Assembly (NCBI GenBank): GCA_019155185.1
Contig: CM032811.1
Coordinates: forward strand, 10,312,075 to 10,376,074
DNA length: 64,000 nucleotides
Reading direction: 5' to 3'
Source: Beaufortia kweichowensis
Taxonomy: Eukaryota; Chordata; Actinopteri; Cypriniformes; Gastromyzontidae
Shown: positions 26,560 through 56,191 of the stretch, one piece after another
How the letters are laid out: every line of letters starts with the position of its first letter
Numbering within the stretch: the first letter of the stretch is position 1
Program-made: the position numbers and the translations under genes
Notes under the pieces: generated by a model
What the model was told of the DNA's origin: nothing
The model's input: only the letters and a program-made list of their open reading frames with translations
The model's database searches: none

Positions 26560-26800
26560 CTAAATTCTAATGGTTTTCATTACAATTAACACTGAACCAA
26601 AAGCTGGTAATCATAAAAAATTATTTTATGTAGTGTGTTATTCCAGTAGGATTTAATGGTGATCTATTGGTTCTCATCCCAGATAACATCCCACAAATAA
26701 AACCCATTACCAGAAGGAGACCCACAGAGACCATTATAGTTTCCATTAAAACCAATACAATAATTACAAATATTAAATCAAATTTCTTTGAAATAATTAG
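26560..26800. repeat. Interspersed repeat copy B upstream of the NLR gene
   Basis: It carries 'agataacatcccaca', 'aataaaaccca', 'gaccattatagtttccatt' and 'aaaaccaatacaa', the same order as copy A in myo1c. The left part 'aatggttttcattacaatta' is a near inverted match of the right part 'taattgtattggttttaatgg', so the element may be a palindromic MITE. Confidence 0.5.
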
Positions 26801-27119
26801 CTGGAGAAACAGAAATACATATATACATATTAATGAGTGGATTAATTCACACATTGACAAACATTACAATAGACAAAAGAACTGGGCGGGGATACTTCAC
26901 TTTATTTTTACTTCTACTATTGCCCAACAAAGTCAAGTGACTTGAAGAGATCGCACACGATACCTCTTTCCGATCATTTTGTTACACAGCAAGTATATTT
27001 TAACAAGTTTGGTTTTAAATACACTCGTATTTAGATAAAATAGTACGTTTCCAAAATGTTATCTTTTTGTTTTAGTAATGTTTTAGTTAGTTAATCTAGT
27101 TAAAGTTCGATAAATCTAT

Positions 27120-27134
27120 AGTTTCAGTTTCACT
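27120..27134 (+). promoter_or_regulatory. Interferon-stimulated response element (ISRE) upstream of the NLR
   Basis: AGTTTCAGTTTCACT matches the ISRE consensus AGTTTCNNTTTCNY at every fixed base. It lies 140-180 bp upstream of the likely NLR start codons, in the expected promoter position. Binding by IRF or ISGF3 factors is inference. Confidence 0.6.
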
Positions 27135-27155
27135 GGTGCGGTGTCAATGAGACTA

Positions 27156-27162
27156 CGGAAGT
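27156..27162 (+). promoter_or_regulatory. ETS-type site CGGAAGT
   Basis: A core GGAA site in 'actacggaagtgtg' lies 22 bp downstream of the ISRE. ETS factors such as PU.1 or GABP commonly act next to IRF sites in myeloid promoters. Weak on its own because of its short length. Confidence 0.35.
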
Positions 27163-27301
27163 GTGGGAATGTTGCGTGTGACTCCATACGGAAACTTATT
27201 ATTGATCTGATAAACTCGCTATTTCTTCGCTTATTTGGAACCATCGATACACTTGGTATATGAAGAAGAAACATACAAAGGATTTTGGCGTGTCCTCAGG
27301 G

Positions 27302-30300
27302 ATGGCTGATGGGCCATGTAGCTCCGAGATTCAACGGCGGCGCGTGGAGCTGGTGGAGAACTGCAGTAAACACCTGCCGCGTCTGCTGGACGTGCTGTTT
27401 AACGTGGGCGCGATCACAGAAGAAGACCTCAGTCTGGTTGGAGGTGCAGCTCAGGGGGGTGAGAGAGAGTGTATGAGAGCCCTTCTCGATGTCCTAAACG
27501 GAAGAGGAGAAGAATCATGCAGGGCGTTTCTATACATACTACCAAGTGTTCAGGGAGAAACAGGATTTATAATACAGCCGGGACAGGCCGAGCATATTAA
27601 GAAGCATAAGGACATCCTGGCCAGACAGAACTGCCTGGTGGACTATCTGACCATTAGTGGTCAAGCTTCGGGTCAGGATGGGTTGACCGATATAACATTC
27701 TCGAGACAGACCGGTTATGCCATTCCCTTTCAATACAGGCATGAGGCAGCCGGAGTGGGCGATGCTTTTAGATCACATGATCAGATTTGTGTCTTCAGGG
27801 ATGTGTATGACAATATGTTGTCAAGCTCTGTAAGTGGTGTGAACATGTTATCAGGGGTCGCGGGTAGTGGGAAAACCACTGTGGTGAGACGGCTGGTTCG
27901 AGAATGGGCCGCTGAAGCCAACTCGAGCAAGATCGTCCTATCTCTGCCCTTTCGTGAGTTAAACCTCATAACTCAAGAGCAAAGCTTGCAAGAGTTACTG
28001 TCAGACCACTACAGCCACCTGAAACCCATCCTGCATGGTTTACTGACCTCGAACCCCTCTCAGGTTTTGCTTATCTTAGATGGACTGGATGAATTCTGTC
28101 ATCCTCTTAATTTTGAAAACACCCCCAAGTGCTCGGACCCTGAGCGAGTGCAGTCTATACAAGCCATTGTGGTGAATTTAATCAAGGGTAATCTGCTTCC
28201 AGGCGTCTCCATTTTCCTCACATCCCGTCCTCACGCCGTCTCCAAAGTGCCTTCGGTGCTGGTCAGTCAGTTTTACAGTCTGTTGGGTTTCTCTGTGGCT
28301 CAACAGAAGCAATACTTTGAGCAGAACTGCAGTTCCCCGGAAGCTGCCGCTGCGGTGTGGGCGTCCGTGTCATCGCATAAGCCCCTCCTCCTTATGTGCC
28401 ATATTCCTGCCTTTTGCTGGATTGTGTCTACTGCATTACATGATGGCAGCTCCTGTCTTTATAATGACATTAGTAAAGATGTCGGGTCAGAAATAACCCG
28501 ATCAGACTCTAAGGAGGGAGCTCAAAAACCGGTCACAGTCACTGAAATATACTGCTGCTTTGTTAAATCCATCTTGCTGTTCCATGTGCAGGGGCGTACG
28601 GAGGCCTCGCATCTCACCAGGCTTCAGCACGCCCCTCACGTCCTCGGTGAATCACAGCCTGTACTTAAAAGCTTGGGAGCTATGGCCTTCAAAAGTCTGC
28701 TGGAAAGACGGTTTATCTTTAATAGCTCTGATTTGAGCTCTTTTAATCTGGAAAGCACCAAGCTATCTCAAGCATTTCTCATAGAGACGTTTAAAGAAGA
28801 TAGAGCCTCCCTTACCTTTGAAAAGGGTTTTCATTTTGTCCACACCAGTGTGCAGGAGTTCCTGGCTGCCCTTTACTATATTTTCCAGTCACTGTCAGGT
28901 TCAAATCCATTCGTAGGACTCGAAACAAGGACGGGCCGCTATCTTACATCAGTGTATAAACAAATGGCATCAGCTGCTAATAAGTTGAGCAGACCACACC
29001 GGGTTTTCCGCAGGCTTGTTAAGAAGGCACTTCACTGTGGTGAACGACATCAGTCTGGACATATGGATCTTTTCAGCAGGTACTGAAACTGCTTTTCACT
29101 TTCCCAGAGGAAAATGTTATTGCTTTTTCATACTTCAGTAGATTTGATGCAGTTCTTCTAATGTTGCTTCAGAAAATAAAAATAGAAACAAATTGTTAAA
29201 GTGCAATAAAGAGTATGAAGCTATGAAATAAATCTAGATTGTGTATGTAAAATAATCTGGATTTGGGTACATTTGATAAGAAATGTATCAGTTCATATTG
29301 AAATCTTTAAAAATATTGACTTTTGATTGCAAATCTAAGCTCAGTTTGTGACACTTTTAACATGTTTTCTAATGGAGACGTATGTGAGATTTTCCAAGAA
29401 AGTTTACTTAAACACTTGCTCTCCATTTAATTTAATTGAAATCTCAATATTCATAAATGACTTTTACCTTTCACACCTTCAAACCTGTTATTTCTGCTCA
29501 TACAGGTTTGTATGTGGCCTATTGGTTCCTACAACACGCTCAATCCTAAATGGATTCTTCCCCGATGGGCCCAGAACGCACCTGCTCCGCTGTCAACCCT
29601 GTCCAGACCGGACTCCCGCTTTCCTGCTCCACCTGTTACACGCTCAGCTCTGGAGCACCACCCTCAGCCCAGACAGGCAGATGAATGCCTGTCACTGTCT
29701 ATATGAGGCCCAAGACCCTGGCCTATCACGTCGGCTACAGGGTTGGATGAAAGTCCTTTCACAGCAGGTCTCAGATCAGTCCGGTGTGGTGAACAAGGAC
29801 TGGAGTGAGCTGGCTTTCCTGTTACAGCTGAGCCCAGACCTGCAGGATCTCAATCTGGACGCTCAGGGTCTCAATGCAGATGGACTGCGAAGGCTCCTGC
29901 CAGTTCTTCCTCTCTTCTCAACAGTCAGGTGAGTGCTGTAAATGTTAACTGTAAATAATGTAATAACAATAAACTATTATTTTGTGATATTTACTGTGTC
30001 TTCTGCATGTAAAGTGTGGGACAGAATCCTCTGGGCCCAGAGGGGGCGGCTGTCTTATCTCTCGCTCTGCAAAACCCAGACTGTTGCATTCAGAAATTGT
30101 GGTAAGTAACTAAAGTAAGGTTTCAAAAATACTACAAGCCAGAACTTTTTTATAATTGTATATGTTTATAACAGGGTGGTTGCGACTGGTCTCGGCTGTG
30201 AGGGCCTGAAAATCCTTGTAGAAGCACTGAAAGAAAATCATACTGTGACTGATCTCAGGTGACCTGTAATGAACACAATATGTCTATGTTATGCTTTATC

Positions 30301-30761
30301 TGTACTCATCATGTTAACATCATTATCTTGTTAGAATGGCCATCAATAAAATTGGAGATGTTGGAGCTGGTCATCTTGCAGAGCTGCTGAAGACAAATCA
30401 CACGTTGAGAGATATCAGGTACTGTTTCTGCCATAGAGGTCTATGTATGGATAATGTTGACGCTATCAAATGCATTATAATATTTTTCACTTTATAGACT
30501 TCGTGACAACCTGGTGACTGATAAAGGAGCAGAACTCCTCATGGCAGCCCTAAATGAGAACACTACATTACAGTACCTGTGGTATGAACCATTATGAGAG
30601 TAATTAAGTTTCTCCACATGATTCTGTACAGTGGATGACATAATGTTTTCTTTTTTGTTTATCACAGGATGTTTGACAACAAGTTTTCCAAAGATGGTGT
30701 TAAGAAGCTACAAGAATTTGCAAAAAAGAGACCTAATCTTGACATTAAAGTTTGTGTCTGA
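27302..30761 (+). CDS. NLR family receptor, CARD-NACHT-LRR (NLRC/NOD-type), 877 aa
   Basis: Cytosolic pattern-recognition receptor of the NOD-like family. Exons: 27302-29079, 29506-29928, 30015-30101, 30175-30258, 30335-30418, 30498-30581, 30668-30761; all phases join. The first exon encodes both an N-terminal CARD-like death fold (about 11-90, with ...RGEESCRAFL) and the NACHT ATPase: Walker A GVAGSGKTT from 185, Walker B LLILDGLDE 256-264, sensor FLTSRP, and winged-helix motif SVQEFLAALYY near 516-526. The short 3' exons (three of exactly 84 nt) each encode one 28-residue ribonuclease-inhibitor-type LRR. I chose the second in-frame ATG (G at -3 and G at +4). An upstream ATG at 27260 would add 14 residues but has T at -3. 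No FISNA or B30.2 domain is visible, so it is not from the expanded fish NLR-C group. It is closest in layout to NOD1 or NLRC3; orthology is unresolved. Confidence 0.88.
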
Positions 30762-30847
30762 TACACAACCAACAAACCTATAACCGTTTCATAAATTTCA
30801 TAAAAGAATTTCATTAAGCGTGCTGTCCTTAAAATGTCAGTTGCATT

Positions 30848-30853
30848 AATAAA
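30848..30853 (+). terminator. Polyadenylation signal AATAAA of the NLR gene
   Basis: AATAAA lies 87 bases past the stop codon at 30761, giving a short 3' UTR. A weaker ATTAAA lies near 31692 if the transcript runs on. Confidence 0.5.
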
Positions 30854-30989
30854 CTAGTCCTGTTAACTTTCTCATGTACACATATTTTGATGTATTGTAA
30901 CAGATCATTTAGCTTTGACAGAATCACTATTATACTGCCCTTTACTGGACTTTAATTGACTGATCGTTTGTATGCTAAATTACTGGATT

Positions 30990-33000
30990 TTTCAGTAAAT
31001 GTATTTTGAACCATGATTTTATTATAGTAACCATGTTTTTTCATGTTTCATGTTTTTACTTTTACTACAGATATCATGGTCAAACAATGGCTACTGTAGT
31101 GAACCCATGGTTCGTTTTTGTAATGGCAAACAGTAGTATTTCCTGCACTTTATACAATTTAGACTTTTTTACTACTTTGTGTGTTAAAGAGACTGGATTG
31201 CATTTATTTATTTTGTAAAAGACAAATGCCAGGTCTTTAGCAAATATGTTACTCACATGGCTAATTTTGACTGATGCTTACCATGTAACATATGCTAATT
31301 TAAGGTCTCTAAAAGTGCTCCCTAGTTTGTATCAGCCTTGCCTTCTTTTTATATTCTGGTGTAGTGCCAGGAAACGTGGCACAGACAATCTCTTTATTGA
31401 CCATTTTTGTGGGTTATTTTATAGGCAAAGGCCAGTTCTCCACTTTGCATCTAGATTGCTTCTTAGAAGTAAAAATGTATGTGTAAAATACACAAAGACA
31501 GAGTTTCATGTTATATACTTTGCTTGGTCAATGCTTTCTTAAAGCAGTTGTTTTTAAGATAGTATGTAAAGTCAGTGATTCACATCATGGTAAAATCACA
31601 GCATGGCGGATTAAATTGAATGGATTTTTGATTTAATAGAACAATCATTTTGTTGAACAATTTGCTGTTTTTGAAGCCTTTTTCTTTTTACATTAAACCA
31701 TTTGTAAAATAATAATGTCAGTGGACAGTTTTTTTTAATAGGTAGTGTTTTACATGTGCCTGTGAACTACTGTTTTTATGTTATAAATGTTGCAAAAAAC
31801 AGTCTACAAATAGATGTTCACTGAACATGTTTTATGGATTCTTTAGATTTCAATGAGCTTTGGTAATTGAATCTGTACAATATCATCTCTCCTAAATTCA
31901 CTTTTGTAAGCATAATATGCCCCGATGTATTGCAGACAGGAAAGGCTTGCAGTATGTGTTTATTCTTACATATGCCTGTTATATGTCCATGTTCACCATC
32001 TTAAAAACTGTGCAGATGTATTATGTAAGCCTACTTTGTATTGTTGCACAGAATAGCAGGGTGAATGAATGACTCACTCCACACAGTGTGAAAAGAGGAT
32101 GGAAAGTATAACAGCATTTACTGTGCAGAAGACGACTCGTTCATGGGCTCCTGGGGAATATTCGGTATCTGCCGCTCCTGATAATGCATTTGGCTGTCTG
32201 TAATCGACTTGCAGTTACTCATTCACGCCAGTAGATGTCGACGCGATGTTTTATGACTCATCAGGAATCCATTGTTGAGTTTGGTGCTTTGAGAAACTAA
32301 CTGGAGTCGATAGTGCTTTGTTTTTGTTTAATAATACTACCTTTTATATTTGCTACTTGGTTATTTCTACCTTGTGAGTGGTTTCTAAACTTTCTGATAA
32401 ACCAGTTACAGACGTCAAGTGAGACCAAACTGAGCGTTATCCGTTTGAGAAATGCATATGACATGAGACATGATATTTGATTCAAGATTTTTACGTTTGA
32501 ACCAGATTGTTACAATGTGTTTTAATTTATGTACCAGTCTGCCTGTGTTTACTTGATATTTTAGTCCTTGCGTGTTTTGTGTTTTAGTTTATGTGCTAAT
32601 CTATCGATTAGCACATGTGCCGTGTTTAGTATTTCGTGCCAGTCTGTTGGTGTTTTGTAATTTGGGTCTGGCGTGTTTCTATGTTTTAGTTTACATGACG
32701 GTGTTTATGTCAGCTTGGCTATTATTATGAGAGATGATGAAATCATAAAATATGTTCAAGATGACCTTGTTTTGAATGAGTCAGAAAGGTAATAGGATAA
32801 ACAACCAACAGCATTCACAACAGCAATTAACCTTGTAAATCGAGATTTCCAACGTTCTAAACAATTACAAGTTGTATTTGCACTGGAGGAAAACATGATG
32901 AGAAATCCTTTATACGGTATTCGCCGAGCTGCCCTCTGATTGGCTGTTGTCATCTCTAGCTCAGGAACCAGCCAATGAGGAAGTTGGCTTGTTTGTGTGA
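30990..33000. other. Spacer between NLR and slc43a2; repeats, no gene seen
   Basis: It holds a copy of the palindromic 'accatgg/ctacagtaacc' repeat family (31008-31125), anonymous AT-rich sequence, and at 32534-32700 two diverged tandem copies of a 'ccagtctg...gttttagttta' unit separated by a strong hairpin. No splice-flanked coding segment was found. Confidence 0.5.
32591..32616. repeat. Perfect 11-bp hairpin (inverted repeat)
   Basis: Arms atgtgctaatc (32591-32601) and gattagcacat (32606-32616) are exact inverse complements around a 4-base loop, tatc. It sits between two diverged copies of a roughly 100-bp unit. Confidence 0.8.
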
Positions 33001-33015
33001 AGCAAGCGGTGCAAA

Positions 33016-33161
33016 TATAAAATCAGGAATAAGCGATGTTGGAAAATAAATTCATGTATGAACATAAACCAAAGAGTAAAATCGGCATCGGAGGGTTATT
33101 TATACCTGTCCTACTCTGAAAGAACCGAAGAGAAGATTTGGTGAAGGATTCTGATAAACAG
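33016..33161 (+). promoter_or_regulatory. Candidate distal TATA promoter and 5' UTR exon (slc43a2?)
   Basis: TATAAAA at 33016-33022 is followed about 140 bp later by a good donor, ATAAACAG|gtatga (exon end 33161). This would make an untranslated first exon splicing to the slc43a2 start exon at 34693. No transcript evidence; it could also belong to another unit. Confidence 0.35.
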
Positions 33162-34308
33162 GTATGACTTATTATAAGGATGCTCTTTTGTAAGTTTACC
33201 TAAAAGACTGTCGATCTTGTGTTACTGAAGATGAACAAATATAAAGAAAACAATCATTTATTTTAGTTGTCAGTTGACGTACGATGTCATGAAATTAGGT
33301 TGTTTTAATTTTGCATATGATATTCTTTCTTATTAAACGCAGCAACTCGTATAACATATTTCCATCATACCATCACTCTTAAATAACTATATTTTTTATA
33401 ATATCAATGCATGTTTTGTTTATTTAACCTGTGAGACTAAAAGATTATAATGCAGCGAATGAGCTTTAACTTTGTTCGTAAACAGAGCTGTGACAATATG
33501 ACATTAACCTTACAAAAAGACATTCAAACAGTTATGTGTTTAAAGGAAATATGCCTCGAATAGTGGCATATTGAGATAAAACATAACCCCTGATCGGATG
33601 CTTGCCATTGTTTTACAGTCTCTTACAATTGCCACTAAAAATCCGTGTTTGGCAGGTTTACATGAAGAACGGGAACAGCTTGTACATCCGCTTTCTTTAA
33701 TATGGGACATATGGCTGCATTTACGTTGCGAGTGGTTGTATAGCGGAGTATAGCACAAAAGAATGGAGTATAACCAGGAAGTGCATTTATCGCATCTGTT
33801 TTCAGCTCGCACATCCCATGTAGAGTGTGTATACACAGAACAGCTGAGTTCTGTATGTATGCATGAGGGAGGAGGAGTGAGTGGGGAGAAGGGGCTTTAC
33901 GCTCATCATGCCTGTCCAGTTCAGACCAGTTTAAGGGCTGCTCATTTTCCGCAGGATACTGCTAATCTTTAACACGTTAGACGGCGCATGCGAATCAGAA
34001 CAGAACATTTAACGTGGAACAATGCAGTGGATTAGCGTCTCATGCAAAATATTGTTATATATAGCGACTGTCAGCTACGACATTTAATGTTACGTGTAAA
34101 ACCTTATACCATGCACGATATTGTATTTCATAAAAATAAAACCAGTTAAATCAAATGAAATGCAATCATAATTATAAACAGAACGTCCCCAAAACGATTT
34201 TGCACAAAGATAACACGGCACAAAGCGATTTACTCGCGCCGCACTGGTTCGAACCGGCTGGATCTTGGTCTCACGTGGAGCTGCGCTCTGAAACTGTTTA
34301 TCGCGGAG

Positions 34309-34448
34309 CCAATAGAGGACAAAGCGAACGTTCTGTAGCCAATAAGGCGGTAGTGGGCGGGCTTAGGGGATGATAAAGGGGCGGGGCTTCAGTCAACATG
34401 CTCTTTTGGAGCTCGGCTGTGTTTTTTGTTTTGTTTATGAGATGTTTT
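34309..34448 (+). promoter_or_regulatory. slc43a2: CCAAT/GC-box promoter and 5' UTR exon of slc43a2
   Basis: Two CCAAT boxes (34309-34313, 34339-34343) and two GC boxes (near 34355 and 34378-34386) lie just ahead of a short leader. The leader ends in a strong donor, TTTT|gtaagtgag, at 34448. Joined to the acceptor at 34692 it makes a 244-bp first intron and puts the start codon 53 bases into exon 2. TSS near 34400 is inferred. Confidence 0.55.
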
Positions 34449-34745
34449 GTAAGTGAGACAAAGGAAGTTGATTTGTTGTTGTAGCGATGGTTAAAACAAA
34501 CGGTCAACAAATTAAATAATGTTTGTGTAATGGTCGGCACAATAAAAATATGTCAAATTGATTATTGTATGTGTGTATTATTTGTAATGTGTCTTTAACA
34601 TGTATTCATAATCAAACAGTATTCATTTGTATTTAACCTTAAATAATAATTGTCCCCCTCTTGCTATTCTTTCTATATGTCCACTTTCACAGGATTGACC
34701 AAAGTTTAGGGGGATTTCCTCTGTTTTACCAGATCTCCTGCAGTC

Positions 34746-46643
<11,898 letters not shown>

Positions 46644-49115
46644 TTCTGATGTGCAGACGGCTACGGAGTACAGGAGGGAGGGGAAAAGGGAGAGAGGACT
46701 GCAAGTCACTAGAAGAGTGATGATTTCTCCCTGTTTCCTCAATCTTAAAACTGTTGCATTAACACACACACACACACACATATGCTCAACAGGCACAATT
46801 ACAGCCAAAGCAAGCGAGAGAATTTCACAACGTGCCACAAAAACACACGTTTCCATACTTCCTAAAAAGTGGATTGAAGGAACACTGTGAAAGACAAGAA
46901 AGGCACGTCTCCTGCTCTTATTCTCCTTTATCATATACAGACGGCACACCAGTGATAAAACTATGACCTTGGGATGGAAACAGACAAGGATAGCATCTAG
47001 AAAGAAAGAAAGGAGAACATTGCCCTCATGTCTTTTATTGTTATACACAGAAAAAGTCAACCTGAAACTGAAGATTGATTCTTTATCAACAGAGTATTAC
47101 ATGTGTATCACTAGTGTTAGCTTTATTGCCAGTATCCAAGCTTGTTTTCACTTTCATAATTCGGGATTGTGAATCCATACTAAAACAGACTTTCTGTTGC
47201 TCACAAGGTTTCTGAAATGAAAGATGTCTTTTGTTTTCATCTTTTCTCTCTTCTGTCAGACGAGCTCAACACTAAAAGCTCATTTTTAGGAGGGACCTTA
47301 GTAGTCCACCCCACAACACAGTTCCTTAGACAGCTTTCCTGGTTGTCCCCCCTGATGACAGCCCTGCATGTGCACAATCTGCATTTAGTGATGAGACTAT
47401 GGCTAGATTATACTGGACATCGATCGATGTGAAATCCAAAAGCCAGATTTCACATCTTAATCTCATATATAGCTGTACCAGCATGGAAGGCTTGAACCTG
47501 CAGCTTTTTCTGAACTGGGCTGATTAAAAGGACTCTCAGAACATTGCTAATATAATAATTAAAAATACGATTTCTGCTATTCTTTGGTATGCGATATTTG
47601 ATTTAGTACATTTAAGAGAGAAATACTGTACATGTCAGTCCATTTAGAAGGTTGTAGAAGGGGGATACATCTCATATTTAGGTTGTGAGTGACTGATCTT
47701 CACCAGCAATACTATAACATACGGATCAAACCGTTTACCTGAAGGTGTTTCCTATACTACTTACCTATACTGTACTACTGGCTAAGCTTCACTTGTTTTT
47801 TCTTTGTACGACTTGCTTTGTTTTAAGTCAAACAATCAGGGTGTTTCACTTTTAAAGTAATAATTCATATCAGACGTATTTACTTGCAATATAGTCCATT
47901 CAAGCTTTACTCGATGCATGAAGTGCATTGATGGGGTAAAAAACATACTCTAGGGAAAGAGATTAGAGTACGAGTAAATCATAGATGTCATGTTATATAT
48001 CTTGCACTACAGTAAACATTTACTTTTATCCAGGTGCTTATGTTTGCCATTACAAAGTAAATGCGTTCTGTTTCAACTTTATACAAAAACAGTATGTTAG
48101 CCATACAACTTACAAGATTGTTGTGTATGTTTTAAAAGTTCTGACTTGCTTACAGTTTATCAAAGGTGCTTAAAAATCAGGAACTTAATGGTTTTCTGTA
48201 TTGCTCAAAGCAAACAGTGGCTGTTTAGTTAGTCCTTAACATATTATACATATGGTGATAAGAACTTGAATTTAATTCATGACGATAAAGGGAGATTTGT
48301 GAGACATGCTTGATAACAATCTCTTTAAAGGCACCTGGAAAGAAAATTATTTTATATGATAAGTTTCATATGGTTATGGTTTCAAACATTTCTACCTTAA
48401 CATACTGTAAAGCATTTGCAGACATCTTTCTGATACACATTTGCACATGCACACGCAAATGCACAGTCGCCATTAAAAGGAACAGATCAGATCCGCCCAA
48501 TGCCATCCAGTTATTTTCTGTCACAGTTTGCGTGAATATTTCCTCCGCTCTGAAGCTAGATGTGTCCTGAATGGGCTGCATTTGCTTAAACATGCCTATA
48601 GTATATAGTGCAAGTGAATACCACTCAGATGCAGTACTGTATTAAGCATAATGAATGTGAGAGCAAAATCATTTGCCCTCCGACTGAGCAAAGTAGCACT
48701 TTTATCTCACTGCCATACCTTAAATTGTCATTCTTTTCTTAATACAATCATGATTCTTGTTTTTTTATTGTTTTTCTGGCCCATTGTATGTTTATGATTG
48801 AGGAAACTGTCTATACATAAGAGGATTCTGGTGCAAAGATCAGATGAAACATCAATGTTTTCTCACTGATTTGTATTGTATCACTTAGTGTACACTGTTG
48901 TTTACTATTTTGTTGATTTTTCCTTGTAGGTTGTGTTTTCTTTTTATGTGTACATTGTTTTTCTTTTATAATTTTGCGAGTGTTTATATACTGTATTTCG
49001 CTGTTGGGTTATCACTATATAGCAACCGTTGACTTCTTGAATAATTGTTTCAATAATTGTCACAACAATTATCAGATATGTGAAAATTAAATAAAATCTG
49101 ATTAATTTGTATTAA
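46644..49115 (+). other. slc43a2: Long 3' UTR of slc43a2 with AATAAA at 49090
   Basis: About 2.45 kb of non-coding sequence follows the stop and contains (CA)n near 46763-46779. It ends at a good signal AATAAA (49090-49095), followed by GT-rich sequence. No other gene was found in it; an antisense open frame across the last exon is a shadow. Confidence 0.6.
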
Positions 49116-49599
49116 ATGTTTGTTTGGGCATTTTAAAAATAATACAATCACTGCTATGAGATATTTCAAGATGTGATTTTTTGGTGGCAAATCACTATAT
49201 CCCTATAATTGAACTTTTTTAAGATATGTTGTAGTAAACTGTACAGCAGATGGCAGTGTTTATCTTCAGCTTTAGGTTTAAAAATCTTAAAACAAGGTAA
49301 AAGGAATAGCACAGAAGTGCAACATTCCCAATCCAGAAATAAACTCAGTAAAAGCTAATTATACTAGTTATCTGTCAATATTTCCTATTAGACTAACTGG
49401 AAAGTCAGGTTTGGATCAGGACAGGTTTATATTCAAACTCAAAAACACTCCACACCCAAATGTCGAGGTCCTGAATTTAAAACCAGCGAAACAAGATCAA
49501 CCTTATCACATTGTTTATTACATCAGGCTAACCAAGTTTTTCACTCGGTGTCCTCCGTTTCTATAGACCCGTGAAGTGTTTGTGCCAGTTAAATATCAG

Positions 49600-49815
49600 G
49601 ACAGGGTGTGGCGCCAAAAAACAAGAGCGCTATGTGTCCCTCTTGACCAATGGGATTCGCTCCAGCACCAGTGGGTGTGGTTGCCGTGACGACGCGGCGC
49701 TCCTGTCGACATTTTTCAGGAAATGAATTAAAAGAAATGAGTAATCCAGGAAGTCGAAGTGAATCAAGTCGCACCGGGGAGTATCAGAGAATAAACTCTC
49801 TTTAAACTGGTTTGA
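49600..49815 (+). promoter_or_regulatory. pitpna: pitpna promoter region
   Basis: A GC-richer segment with a CCAAT box (49647-49651), a 'ggtgtggttgccgtgacgacgcgg' stretch and several CpGs lies 100-200 bp ahead of the first coding exon and only about 0.5 kb after the slc43a2 polyadenylation signal. No TATA box is seen. The start site is not defined. Confidence 0.5.
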
Positions 49816-49845
49816 ATGGTGGAGACGAGCAGACGCGGGAGATAA
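49816..49845 (+). other. Upstream ORF ending 1 nt before the pitpna start codon
   Basis: ATG GTG GAG ... AGA TAA encodes nine residues (MVETSRRGR). Its stop codon ends at 49845, one base before the pitpna ATG at 49847. Such close spacing makes ordinary reinitiation hard and suggests leaky scanning or translational control if the mRNA includes it. Confidence 0.45.
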
Positions 49846-49846
49846 C

Positions 49847-56191
<6,345 letters not shown>

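Noticed and set aside
26244..27119. Possible INPP5K remnant between myo1c and the NLR
   Set aside because: The interval is too short and shows only repeat and AT-rich sequence, with no 5-phosphatase motif.
27260..27301. More upstream ATG for the NLR (adds 14 residues)
   Set aside because: T at -3 gives a poor start context and the added Lys-rich residues do not fit a CARD; 'gtgtcctcag' just before the second ATG could even be a splice acceptor. Kept only as an alternative.
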